Source: Winogradskyella undariae (GTDB lineage Bacteria; Bacteroidota; Bacteroidia; Flavobacteriales; Flavobacteriaceae). Taken from it: a stretch of 64,000 nt of DNA. The notes beneath the pieces were generated by a model that searched no databases, was not told the origin of the DNA, and saw only the letters and a program-made list of their open reading frames with translations. The stretch spans positions 1 to 64,000 of the forward strand of contig NZ_JABTEL010000014.1 in the NCBI RefSeq assembly GCF_013285155.1, given 5' to 3'. Both the position numbers and the translations under genes were made by a program. This document shows positions 33,884-42,591 of this stretch, one piece after another; within the stretch, counting starts at the first letter, position 1, and the number at the start of each line of letters is the position of its first letter.

Positions 33884-36037
33884 TCATTTATTAGTGTTTT
33901 CTCCTTCGGCGAGTTTGAATAGCTGTGCTTGTTTTAAGATCCGTTGCGTGACCTCTGTAATGTTAAACAATAGGCTATATTCTATACGTACGGCTTCTTC
34001 TTCTTTCTTAGAATGTAATAATTGTCGTAATTCTTCTAAATTATTTTCAATATGATTTATTTGGCTGTTATCTACAATTGTTAACCAATTAAAAGATTCT
34101 TCTAAGGTTTTTAAGATATGATTTTCAAAAGATAATATGTTTAAAGGTTGTTTCTTGTTTTGGTCTCTATGTGCACCAAGAGCTGATAGATAAGAAAGTA
34201 GTGCATGGTTAAGGTAGGTTAATCTAAAAGCTGTTGCTTTAAGTTTTTGATGCTTTTTAGGGTCTAATTGCATATTTTGCCATGCTTTAACCAAAGCATT
34301 ATCGGCTCTGTGTGCTTCCCTTCTTGCTATTCTATACTCTAAATCGTCTACTAAAGGTTTTTCGTATTCATTTAAAATGGCTTTTAAATAAGCAGAATTT
34401 TTAAGAACAGCTTCACTTAAAAGATGAGGTAATTTTTTGTATTGCCAATTAGGCCATAAAAACCGGACGATTAAAAACGAAATAAAAGCCCCTATTACAG
34501 TGTCTATTAAGCGTGGTCCCATAACATCAATGCCTTTATTAGCTATGATATTGAAAGCACACATAACAAAGAAGGTAACATAAATAACACTGATTGAGTA
34601 TTTTCGTTTTAACCAAAAGAAGAATAGATAAGCTGAAGCTATCATTAAAGCAATTTGCCCGTAAAATGTAAATAGTTTAATGATTATAATACCACTGAGT
34701 ACACCAGCTAAAGTTCCTAAGATTCGCTGAAATAAAAACTTTCTGGTTTCACTATAGCTTGGTTGAAGGACTAATAAAACGGTGAGTACAATCCATTCTC
34801 CTTTTTCAATTTTAAAATATTTGTAAGTTGCGTAAGAAACTAAAAAAGCTAAACTTAACTTTAATGCATAGCGCATTTTAGGATGGTTTATATTTAGTTG
34901 GAGCTTAAACCGTTCATAATAACTATGTGTTTCTTTTTCTAATTTAGGTAATAAAATGACATTGTAATTTTCTTTAATATTTTTTAAAAGATTGTGTGAC
35001 TGCGTTAAATTTATAATCAATAATTTTATAGGAACAGATGGGTTTAAGTTATCGTTTTTAACGGAGTTAGAAACAGCGTTCATTAACCAGTCAACAACTG
35101 TTGGGTGTTTATAAGGAATGCCAGTAAGTAAACTTATTCCGAATCTTTGAGTTGCGGTAGACAACTCTTTTAATAATTGGCGTATACCTCCAATTAAATC
35201 TCTATTAGAAGGGTTTGTACTTAATAAATCATAACGTTCGTGGCTAGATGTAGCACGTTCGTGTAAGCTTTGCAATACCATAAAATAGTACAAGTAAGGC
35301 TTTAGTGGGGTTTGATCATTTAATGATTCACTATAACTATTTAGCACTTCTTTACAGCGGTCTAAAGCTTCAACCGTTTGTACATTTAATACTGCTAATT
35401 TTGTTCTAATTTCTTTTTCTCTTTCTTTAGTAACAGGGAATAGTTTTGATTTTTCGTTGAGATATAATGAAAGAGCAGAAAACCCTCTAGCAAGTTGTTC
35501 TTCTAATAAACTATAGGGTTTAATACGTAATAATATATATGAAAATGTTCCGTAAATAAAAGCACCTGAGATAAGTAAAATAGGTTGAATGTACCAGTTA
35601 GGACTAATCTGAGTTCCTATCATCGTATAGATTCCTATTAATAAACCACCAAAAGTAACCCCTCTAAACCGTTCACTAATGCCACCAATTAAAATAAATA
35701 AGATAGTTGATAAAGCCAGTCCAATCCCTAAGATAATAGGATAAGGTTGTAACAGTTCTACCGAAAAACTAGCGATTGCAAAGCTAAGTACTTTTAAAGC
35801 CATAGATTTTAAACGCCCGTTAGGGTGATCGTCTGTTTCAGAAAGTGCACCAGCTAAAGCTCCTAAGCCTAAAGTTACGGCATAAAAAGGTAAGCCTAAA
35901 CTGACCATAATAATGATAAGAGGACCAATTACAAAAGTCGCTTTAACAGATAAAATTCTATTAGGGTTGCTTAAAAATGCAGTTCTAAATGAAGAAAACC
36001 AAGGGTTTTGTTTTAAATAAGAAGTTAATTGCTTCAT
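33884..36037 (-). CDS. FUSC family (YccS-like) inner-membrane protein
   Basis: A 717-residue protein with two sets of about six transmembrane helices, at residues ~30-170 and ~385-530, each followed by a helical cytoplasmic region. The repeated motif is seen in 'KATFVIGPLIIIMVSLGLPFYAVTLGLGALAGAL' and 'LKLSLAFLVSYATYKYFKIEKGEWIVLTVLLVLQPSYSETRKFLFQRILGTLAGVL'. The latter is the FUSC/aromatic acid exporter signature. Length and layout match YccS/YhfK. Members are putative exporters of aromatic or other organic acids; the substrate is unknown and no membrane-fusion partner is adjacent. Confidence 0.88.
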   Translation of the reverse strand: MKQLTSYLKQNPWFSSFRTAFLSNPNRILSVKATFVIGPLIIIMVSLGLPFYAVTLGLGALAGALSETDDHPNGRLKSMALKVLSFAIASFSVELLQPYPIILGIGLALSTILFILIGGISERFRGVTFGGLLIGIYTMIGTQISPNWYIQPILLISGAFIYGTFSYILLRIKPYSLLEEQLARGFSALSLYLNEKSKLFPVTKEREKEIRTKLAVLNVQTVEALDRCKEVLNSYSESLNDQTPLKPYLYYFMVLQSLHERATSSHERYDLLSTNPSNRDLIGGIRQLLKELSTATQRFGISLLTGIPYKHPTVVDWLMNAVSNSVKNDNLNPSVPIKLLIINLTQSHNLLKNIKENYNVILLPKLEKETHSYYERFKLQLNINHPKMRYALKLSLAFLVSYATYKYFKIEKGEWIVLTVLLVLQPSYSETRKFLFQRILGTLAGVLSGIIIIKLFTFYGQIALMIASAYLFFFWLKRKYSISVIYVTFFVMCAFNIIANKGIDVMGPRLIDTVIGAFISFLIVRFLWPNWQYKKLPHLLSEAVLKNSAYLKAILNEYEKPLVDDLEYRIARREAHRADNALVKAWQNMQLDPKKHQKLKATAFRLTYLNHALLSYLSALGAHRDQNKKQPLNILSFENHILKTLEESFNWLTIVDNSQINHIENNLEELRQLLHSKKEEEAVRIEYSLLFNITEVTQRILKQAQLFKLAEGENTNK

Positions 36038-36180
36038 TTAAAATAGAGGCGTAATATATGTTATAATTGACTGTAAAATTAAGGAATAGTGATTAATTAG
36101 TATAGTGAAAATGAGAGTTTATTATTCGTTTAAATTTGATATTTACGATTGCTAATTAGTCTTTGCTTTATGTGAGATTG

Positions 36181-36399
36181 AGGTTAAATTGAAGTAAAAG
36201 CTAAAAGAAGAGCAATCTGAACAATTTGAAGCACATCAAAGCTCTTAAAAAAGAATTAAACGAAAAGTTAGCGCAAGTAAAAGAACTGAACTGTTCTAAG
36301 GCTGAAATTGAAAATTTAAAGTAAAAAAAAAGACGAATTAAAGAGGTTTTTGAAGCTGATTATCAGAAAAATATGAATGAGAGTACTAAAGATTCTTAA
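36181..36399 (+). pseudogene. Decayed gene for a charged coiled-coil protein
   Basis: No single frame is open, but adjoining pieces in different frames continue one lysine/glutamate-rich coiled coil. 'KLKEEQSEQFEAHQ' ends in one frame near 36236; 'KALKKELNEKLAQVKELN' then 'CSKAEIENLK' continues in another to a stop at 36321-36323. 'IKEVFEADYQKNMNEST' follows in a third and ends at 36397-36399. At least two frameshifts are needed to rebuild it. The original family is not recognised. There is no start codon or promoter at a sensible position. Confidence 0.5.
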
Positions 36400-36518
36400 T
36401 CCAATTGTTAAAAGGTAATATTGAGGAATGGGTTATTGTTTTCTAGGCTAATACTTCGTTTTTTGTTCTTAGGTTGTTCTTTTTTACTGAGAAATTTCTG
36501 ATAGGTTGTTCTATGGTT

Positions 36519-36558
36519 TTTAAACGTTAAATCTGTATTAATTGATTTAACGTTTAAA
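36519..36558. promoter_or_regulatory. Perfect 15-bp inverted repeat upstream of the OYE gene
   Basis: TTTAAACGTTAAATC (36519-36533) and its exact complement GATTTAACGTTTAAA (36544-36558) flank the 10-base spacer TGTATTAATT. It lies 55-95 bases upstream of the ATG at 36613, with no T-run after it. It is a candidate operator, or a relic terminator of the decayed gene. Confidence 0.55.
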
Positions 36559-36612
36559 GATATTGGTGATTGAAATTCGTAACTTTAATACTTCTAATTA
36601 AAAAAAAAGACA

Positions 36613-37707
36613 ATGAAAACAGAAATTCTTTTAACACCTTATCATAAAAATATATCATTAAATAATCGTGTTGTTATGGCACCAATGACGCGGAGTCGTG
36701 CAGATAATAAAGGTAAAGTTGCAACAGATGATTTGCAGGGGTTGTATTATGAACAACGTGCGTCTGCAGGTTTAATTATAACGGAAGGCTCACAAGTTTC
36801 AAAGGAAGCCGTTGGTTATATAAATACACCAGGAATACACTCTAAAGCTCAAATTGAAGGATGGAAAACCGTAACCAGTCGTGTTCACGATAAAGGCGGT
36901 AAGATTTTTATTCAGTTATGGCATGTGGGGCGTATTTCGCATCCCGATTTCCATGATGGTGAATTACCGGTTTCTGCTTCAGCTATTAACCCTAAAGCAC
37001 AATCGTTTACGCCTTCGGGTTTTAAAGAAACGGTGACGCCGAAAGAAATGACTATTGAAGATATAAAACGTACGGTTAAAGATTTTCAAAAGGCAGCGGT
37101 TAATGCTATTGAAGCTGGATTTGATGGGGTAGAGATTCATTCTTCAAATGGCTATTTATTTCAACAATTTTTTAATAATTGTTCCAATCACAGAACGGAT
37201 GATTATGGGGGAAGTATAGAAAATAATGCACGTTTCTTTTTTGAAGTTTTAGATGCTATAAAAGAAGTGATTCCTGAAGAAAAGATTGCCGCCCGTTTTA
37301 ATCCGTCGGCTCATGGTATATTTGGAATTACGGTAGATGAAGACACCATTCCGACGTTTGAATATATTATTAAGAAACTAAACGACTATAATTTGGCTTA
37401 TGTCCATTTATCAGAACCCTTTACAGATGTTACAGATGTACCGTTTGCGGTTACTGAAATTGCTAAGCACTTCCGTCCGTTATATAATGGAACATTAATG
37501 ATTAATGGTGATTTTGATCAGGAAAAAGGAAATAAAGTGATTGCAGATGGTGATGCCGATTTAGTGGCTTATGGTAAAGTTTATATTTCTAATCCGGATT
37601 TGGTAGAACGCTTTGAAAACAATTTGCCGTTGACAGATTGGGATACGGATACATTTTATACGCCTGGAGAAAAAGGCTATACCGATTACCCGTTTGCTTC
37701 TAAATAA
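36613..37707 (+). CDS. Old Yellow Enzyme family alkene reductase (NemA-like)
   Basis: A 364-residue FMN-dependent TIM-barrel enzyme. Typical OYE landmarks are present: 'NRVVMAPMTRSRADNKG', 'GLIITEGSQVSKEAVGY', 'IQLWHVGRISHPDF', the substrate-binding pair in 'GVEIHSSNGYLFQQFF' (His and Asn, usually HGANGYL), 'DDYGGSIENNARFFFEV' and 'GKVYISNPDLVERF'. These enzymes use NAD(P)H to reduce activated alkenes, enones and nitro compounds in the cytoplasm. It is a single gene with a strong palindrome upstream and a terminator downstream. It fits functionally with the electrophile-detoxification operon 16 kb away, but the two are not linked. Confidence 0.93.
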   Translation: MKTEILLTPYHKNISLNNRVVMAPMTRSRADNKGKVATDDLQGLYYEQRASAGLIITEGSQVSKEAVGYINTPGIHSKAQIEGWKTVTSRVHDKGGKIFIQLWHVGRISHPDFHDGELPVSASAINPKAQSFTPSGFKETVTPKEMTIEDIKRTVKDFQKAAVNAIEAGFDGVEIHSSNGYLFQQFFNNCSNHRTDDYGGSIENNARFFFEVLDAIKEVIPEEKIAARFNPSAHGIFGITVDEDTIPTFEYIIKKLNDYNLAYVHLSEPFTDVTDVPFAVTEIAKHFRPLYNGTLMINGDFDQEKGNKVIADGDADLVAYGKVYISNPDLVERFENNLPLTDWDTDTFYTPGEKGYTDYPFASK

Positions 37708-37731
37708 AAGAATTTATATTACAATAGAAAT

Positions 37732-37769
37732 AGCATCGCTTAACTTATGTTGAGTGATGCTTTTTTTTT
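37732..37769 (+). terminator. Intrinsic terminator of the OYE gene
   Basis: AGCATCGCTTAAC (37732-37744) pairs with GTTGAGTGATGCT (37749-37761), with two wobbles, and is followed by eight T. Confidence 0.85.
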
Positions 37770-38117
37770 GATTAAAATATAAAAAAACTTCATTTTACAG
37801 CGATTTAAATCCTCTATATTTCTTTATTAACGTAGCATACGTTAAGATTTGCTCTTTAGTGTTCTTTAGGTATTATTAATTATAATAATGTTAAATTTTT
37901 ATTTCAATATTATTTTTACTGTTAAATTATTGGAATCGTAAAGTGTGTTACTGTATTAGTATCTATATGATATTTTTTGTACTTTGTTGGAATGCAATGA
38001 CTAGTATTACCTTATCATTATATTTTATTAACTCAATTCGCCTTTAAGTGTTAATTGAGCTTTTTAGCTTAATATAAATATCTAAAAACGCGTTTAAAAT
38101 TTGTATTTGAAACACTT
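37770..38117. other. Intergenic region upstream of the ATP-grasp operon
   Basis: About 350 bases without an ORF. It contains a small stem (CTCAATT 38032-38038 / AATTGAG 38053-38059) followed by C and TTTTT, which could end an unannotated short transcript. No confident TAnnTTTG box was found just before the ATG at 38118; ATTTGTATTTG near 38099-38109 is the nearest match. Confidence 0.4.
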
Positions 38118-39554
38118 ATGCCAAAACTAGATTTCTCCGCTTACGATTCTAATGGGTTCTATGACGAAATGTTTGATGAAAATAATATTGTTAGACCTAA
38201 TTACAAACTGTTTTTAGAACGGCTTGAAAAAATGAGTCTAAGAAAATTAAAACAACTGCAACATGCTACAGATCGATCACAGCTTTCTTTGGGTATGACT
38301 TTTAATGTTTATAATGACAATCAGGGTATAGAACGGATTCTGCATTTAGATATTATTCCACGTATTATTAATAATAAAGAATGGAATCATTTAGAAAAAG
38401 GTTTGCAGCAGCGTATCCGTGCATTAAATATGTTTATTCAAGATATTTATAATGATCAAAATGTCTTAAAAGATAAGATTATTCCTAAAGAGATGATTTT
38501 TTCAAGTGTTTCATATTTAAAAGAATTAGAAGGTTTTAAGCCTCCAAAAGATGTTTGGTGTCATATTACAGGTTCCGATTTAATTAAAGGAGGAGATGGT
38601 CAATATTATGTGCTTGAAGATAATTTGAGGTGTCCTTCAGGAGTTTCTTATATGTTAGAAAATAGAGAAATTTTGAAGCGTACATTTCCTGAATTATTTG
38701 AGAAATTAGATGTGAAACCAGTTTATAATTACACACATATTTTAAGAGACACTTTAGAATCTCTTTCAGAAGTAGATAACCCAACTGTTGTTGTTTTAAC
38801 CCCAGGAACTTACAATTCGGCTTATTTTGAACACTCTTACTTAGCGCAGCAAATGGGAGCAGAGTTAGTAGAGGGTCGCGATTTAATTGTGAAAAATGAT
38901 ATTGTTTATATGATAACAACGCATGGCTTACAACGTGTAGATGTTATTTATCGTCGTGTGGATGATGATTTTATAGATCCAGAAGTCTTTAATAAAAACT
39001 CGCTATTAGGAACCCCTGGTTTATTTAGAGCTTATTTAAAAGGGAATGTTGTTTTAGTTAACGCGCCAGGAACAGGAGTGGTTGATGACAAAGCTGTTTA
39101 TGCCTATATTCCAAGAATTATAAAATACTATTTGGGTGAAGATATGATCTTACCAAATGTAAAAACATATATCTGTGATGAAGAAAGTGACCGAAAATAT
39201 GTGATTGAAAATATCCATAATTTAGTCGTCAAACAAACGGATGCTTCAGGAGGTTATGGGATGCTCATTGGGCCAAAATCAACGAAAGCAGAGCAACAAG
39301 AATTTATAACAAAGATTAAGCAAAAACCACGTAATTATATAGCACAGCCTATGATTAATTTATCTCGTGTACCAACGCTTACAGATGATACTATTGAAGG
39401 ACGTCATGTAGATTTAAGACCCTATGCCTTATTTGGTGACGATATTAAGATTATTCCGGGCGCATTAACGCGAGTGGCATTAAAGAAAGGATCTATAGTT
39501 GTAAACTCTTCTCAAGGCGGAGGAAGTAAAGATACTTGGGTATTAAACAGTTAA
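38118..39554 (+). CDS. Circularly permuted type 2 ATP-grasp protein
   Basis: A 478-residue predicted carboxylate-amine ligase. Family landmarks: 'GMTFNVYNDNQGIERILHLDIIPRII', 'QQRIRALNMFIQDIYNDQNVL', 'YYVLEDNLRCPSGVSYMLENR', 'VIYRRVDDDFIDPEVF', 'LVVKQTDASGGYGMLIGP' (Gly-rich ATP loop), 'GRHVDLRPYALFGDDI' and 'SSQGGGSKDTWVL'. These correspond to the permuted ATP-grasp group that accompanies alpha-E and transglutaminase proteins. ATP-grasp ligases join an amine to a carboxylate via an acyl phosphate; the substrate here is unknown. It is the first gene of a three-gene plus-strand operon; the alpha-E gene starts nine bases after the stop. Confidence 0.9.
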   Translation: MPKLDFSAYDSNGFYDEMFDENNIVRPNYKLFLERLEKMSLRKLKQLQHATDRSQLSLGMTFNVYNDNQGIERILHLDIIPRIINNKEWNHLEKGLQQRIRALNMFIQDIYNDQNVLKDKIIPKEMIFSSVSYLKELEGFKPPKDVWCHITGSDLIKGGDGQYYVLEDNLRCPSGVSYMLENREILKRTFPELFEKLDVKPVYNYTHILRDTLESLSEVDNPTVVVLTPGTYNSAYFEHSYLAQQMGAELVEGRDLIVKNDIVYMITTHGLQRVDVIYRRVDDDFIDPEVFNKNSLLGTPGLFRAYLKGNVVLVNAPGTGVVDDKAVYAYIPRIIKYYLGEDMILPNVKTYICDEESDRKYVIENIHNLVVKQTDASGGYGMLIGPKSTKAEQQEFITKIKQKPRNYIAQPMINLSRVPTLTDDTIEGRHVDLRPYALFGDDIKIIPGALTRVALKKGSIVVNSSQGGGSKDTWVLNS

Positions 39555-39563
39555 AATAAAATT

Positions 39564-40520
39564 ATGTTAGGTAGAGTTGCAAACACTATATATTGGATGA
39601 ATAGGTATCTTGAACGTGCTGAAAATTATGCGCGTTTTATGGATGTTAATTTTAATTTATCACTAGAATTATCTCCCAATGAGGAGCAACAATGGAAACC
39701 TCTTGTGGTTATAACAGGAGATTGGCCTTTGTATGAATCGTTGCATGAAAAAGCAGAGAAAAATAAAGTCATAAATTTTATGGCTTTTGAATCAGAGAAC
39801 CCAAATTCTATTTGTAATTGTATTATCAATGCAAGAGAAAACGCACGTGCTATACGACCTGAAATCACAAAAGAGGTTTGGGAGCAAATTAATGCATTGT
39901 ATTATTTGGTAAAAAAGGCTTCAGAAAAAAAGCGTTTAAATGATTCTGAAGTGCGTCATTTTTTTAGTGATATAAAAAATGGATGTCAATTATTGTACGG
40001 AATTTATGACGCTACAATTTCTAGAAATGAAGGTTGGAATTTTGCTAAACTTGGTCAACTTATAGAACGTGCAGACAAAACATCTCGAGTTCTAGATGTT
40101 AAATACCATCTACTTTTAGGTTCTGCAAACCAAGTGGGGTCTTCATTAGATTTAATACAATGGACGGCACTATTAAAATCAGTAAGTGCTTACGATATGT
40201 ACCGAAAAAAATACGGAAAATTATCTTCAACGAGTATTGCGGAATTCTTAATATTAGATACTGATTTTCCAAGATCTATACTTAATTGTTTAATACGAGC
40301 AGAACAATCTATTGTTAGACTATGTGGTAGTTCTTTTGGTTACTGTAATAATGCACAAAGGCAATTAGGAGCTTTAAAAGCTCAGTTAGAATTTACAGAT
40401 ATTAACGATATTATAGCAGAGGGTTTACATGAGTATTTAGATAACATTCAAGGGAAACTAAATGATATTTCTACAGCAATTTATGAAGCTTTCTTTTCTA
40501 TAGAACCCCATGTTAATTAA
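39564..40520 (+). CDS. Alpha-E domain protein
   Basis: A 318-residue all-helical protein of the alpha-E family. The N-terminus 'MLGRVANTIYWMNRYLERAENYARFMDVN' is the family signature, with conserved 'ARENARAIRPEITKEVWEQINALYY' and 'GQLIERADKTSRVLDVKYHLLL'. Alpha-E proteins are found next to, or fused with, circularly permuted ATP-grasp ligases and are presumed to assist or regulate the ligation. The biochemical role is not known. Here the domain is a separate protein, while a second copy is fused to an ATP-grasp in the opposite-strand operon (42592-45144). Confidence 0.92.
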   Translation: MLGRVANTIYWMNRYLERAENYARFMDVNFNLSLELSPNEEQQWKPLVVITGDWPLYESLHEKAEKNKVINFMAFESENPNSICNCIINARENARAIRPEITKEVWEQINALYYLVKKASEKKRLNDSEVRHFFSDIKNGCQLLYGIYDATISRNEGWNFAKLGQLIERADKTSRVLDVKYHLLLGSANQVGSSLDLIQWTALLKSVSAYDMYRKKYGKLSSTSIAEFLILDTDFPRSILNCLIRAEQSIVRLCGSSFGYCNNAQRQLGALKAQLEFTDINDIIAEGLHEYLDNIQGKLNDISTAIYEAFFSIEPHVN

Positions 40521-40590
40521 ATTGAAAAATCAATTACATTTGCTTGTTACAGTATAAGTTAAAACAAAACAGTTTATACAGGAATTAAAT

Positions 40591-41643
40591 ATGAAGATAT
40601 TTCAATGTGGAAATTGTAATTATTCGGTGTTTTTTGAGAATTACACTTGTGATAACTGTGGGCATTTAACAGGTTTTAGAGCAGAGGATAGAATGATGCT
40701 CACTTTTAAACCTGATACAGAAGCGCTTATATCGGACCGAGAACATGTTGCATATAAATATTGTAAAAATCATTCTTATCACGTTTGTAATTGGGTTATA
40801 GAAAAAAATAGTCCTGAAGAGTACTGCAAAGCCTGTCAATTAAATAGAACCATTCCCAATTTATCGAATCCAGAATTAGATAATTTTGAAAATTGGCAAC
40901 ATCTTGAAATTGCTAAACATCGTTTAATATATCAACTTCAAAAAATAGGTTTACCGATCATTAGTAAACTAAGAGATCCTGATGGTTTTTGTTTCGATTT
41001 TGTAAAAAAGCAAGACGACCCTAAATTAATGACAGGGCATGCCAATGGTGTTATTACTATTTTAATAAGAGAAGGAAATTCTGTTTTAAGAGAGCAAGCT
41101 AGAAAAGATATGATTGAACCCTATAGAACATTAGTAGGGCATTTACGTCATGAAGTAGGGCATTATTATTGGGAACGTCTAGTAAGAAATAAACCGGAAA
41201 TATTATCTGAATTTAGAACTATTTTTGGGAATGAAACTCTAAATTATTCTGAAGCATTACAAACTTATTATAAATCAGGTCCGCCTAAAGATTGGCGAAA
41301 ATCATATATTAGTGCTTATGCCACAGCTCATCCTTGGGAAGATTGGGCAGAAACTTGGGCGCATTATTTACATATTATGGATATGGTTGAAACGGCTTAT
41401 TTCTTTCGACTTAATGTAAAACCCAAGTTTAAAACCAAAGCTTTAAAAACGAAAGTTTCATTTGATCCTTACACAAAAACTAATTTTGATGAAATTGTAC
41501 AAAAGTGTGTGCCTTTATCATTAGCCGTAAATAGTATTAATAGAGCGATGGGCATACCAGATGTTTATCCTTTTGTAATTTCACCTGCTATTATAGAAAA
41601 ACTAAGGTTTATCCATAAGCTGTTATTAGTAAAACGGAATTAA
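40591..41643 (+). CDS. Zinc-ribbon putative metallopeptidase (PF10005 type)
   Basis: A 350-residue protein. The N-terminus has a zinc ribbon (Cys 6, 9, 20 and 23: FQCGNC...YTCDNC), and a second CxxC pair lies near residues 79-82. The catalytic motif is 'LRHEVGHYYWERL' (HEVGH at 187-191), followed by 'HPWEDWAETWAHYLHIMD', which offers a further acidic or His ligand. This is the putative zinc-binding metallopeptidase family that recurs with ATP-grasp/alpha-E/transglutaminase genes. It probably trims or releases the peptide or modified protein made by the ligases; that is inference. No signal peptide: cytoplasmic. It is the last gene of the plus-strand operon and converges with the next gene eight bases away. 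Confidence 0.88.
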   Translation: MKIFQCGNCNYSVFFENYTCDNCGHLTGFRAEDRMMLTFKPDTEALISDREHVAYKYCKNHSYHVCNWVIEKNSPEEYCKACQLNRTIPNLSNPELDNFENWQHLEIAKHRLIYQLQKIGLPIISKLRDPDGFCFDFVKKQDDPKLMTGHANGVITILIREGNSVLREQARKDMIEPYRTLVGHLRHEVGHYYWERLVRNKPEILSEFRTIFGNETLNYSEALQTYYKSGPPKDWRKSYISAYATAHPWEDWAETWAHYLHIMDMVETAYFFRLNVKPKFKTKALKTKVSFDPYTKTNFDEIVQKCVPLSLAVNSINRAMGIPDVYPFVISPAIIEKLRFIHKLLLVKRN

Positions 41644-41651
41644 GTTAAATA

Positions 41652-42590
41652 CTATTGCTGAGATTGTGATTGACTTTGTATCACTCTTTCAATATCTTGT
41701 GATTTAGCAGGTCTTAAATCTACAGAAACTTCCATCGTGTTTTTTCCCATACTATAAATTACACCTTTTAAAGGTGGTACATCGTAATAATCTCGTCCAT
41801 GAGCCACAACAATGTGTTGGTTTTTTGGGATTTGATTATTTGTAGGGTCAAAATCTACCCAGCCATATGTTGGTATATAAACAGAAAACCAAGCATGTGA
41901 TGCATCGGTTCCTATTAATTTTTCCTTTCCTTCTGGGGGGATTGTTTCAATATAACCACTAACATATTTGGCAGGTAACCCCATAGAACGTACACAAGCA
42001 ATTGCAATTTGTGCAAAATCTTGACAAACCCCTTTCTTTGCTACCATCACTTCTTTTAAAGGTGTTGCAATATTTGTGAAGCCAGGAACAAAATCAAAAT
42101 CAGTATATATGCGTTGCATCAATTCGTAAGTGGCTTCATAAAAAGAGCGCTCAGGTTTAAAAGATACAGCAGCATAGGCTCTAATTTCTTCACTATTATT
42201 AGAGATTAAAGGTGATGGCATTACAAATTGGCGGACATCAATAATTTCAGAATCCGTAGCTTTTAAATGTACTTTTGTTTCTGCTATAGTAACTTTTTTT
42301 CCTTTTGCAAATTCTGCTTCATTAACTTGAGCTTCATAATTTCGATCTACTTTACTACGCGCAATAACAATCAATTCTTTATGGTGTTGCTGAATAGAGA
42401 ATCGCGTCACAGAATTTCCGAAGTAATCTAAACGTTCTGAAATATCTGTTGGTGTAGGTGTAATTTCTAAGCTATATTCTAAAAGTGTTTGTCCAAGAAA
42501 ACTCTTAGGTTTAATCGTCGTGATGTTGTGACAAAAGGAAGCTCCGTTTTCGTAAGAATATTTAGTTTTATGCCAAAGGTCAAAAATCAT
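41652..42590 (-). CDS. Transglutaminase-like cysteine protease family protein
   Basis: A 312-residue protein. Residues 1-80 form the bacterial transglutaminase N-terminal beta domain ('YSYENGASFCHNITTIKPKS'). The papain-like core has the full triad: Cys189 in 'KKGVCQDFAQI', His232 in 'ASHAWFSVYIP' and Asp248 in 'WVDFDPTNN'. Such proteins catalyse amide cleavage or transfer; in this family context a peptidase role is as likely as cross-linking. There is no signal peptide. It is the third gene of the minus-strand operon and starts one base after the ATP-grasp/alpha-E fusion. Confidence 0.9.
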   Translation of the reverse strand: MIFDLWHKTKYSYENGASFCHNITTIKPKSFLGQTLLEYSLEITPTPTDISERLDYFGNSVTRFSIQQHHKELIVIARSKVDRNYEAQVNEAEFAKGKKVTIAETKVHLKATDSEIIDVRQFVMPSPLISNNSEEIRAYAAVSFKPERSFYEATYELMQRIYTDFDFVPGFTNIATPLKEVMVAKKGVCQDFAQIAIACVRSMGLPAKYVSGYIETIPPEGKEKLIGTDASHAWFSVYIPTYGWVDFDPTNNQIPKNQHIVVAHGRDYYDVPPLKGVIYSMGKNTMEVSVDLRPAKSQDIERVIQSQSQSQQ

Positions 42591-42591
42591 A

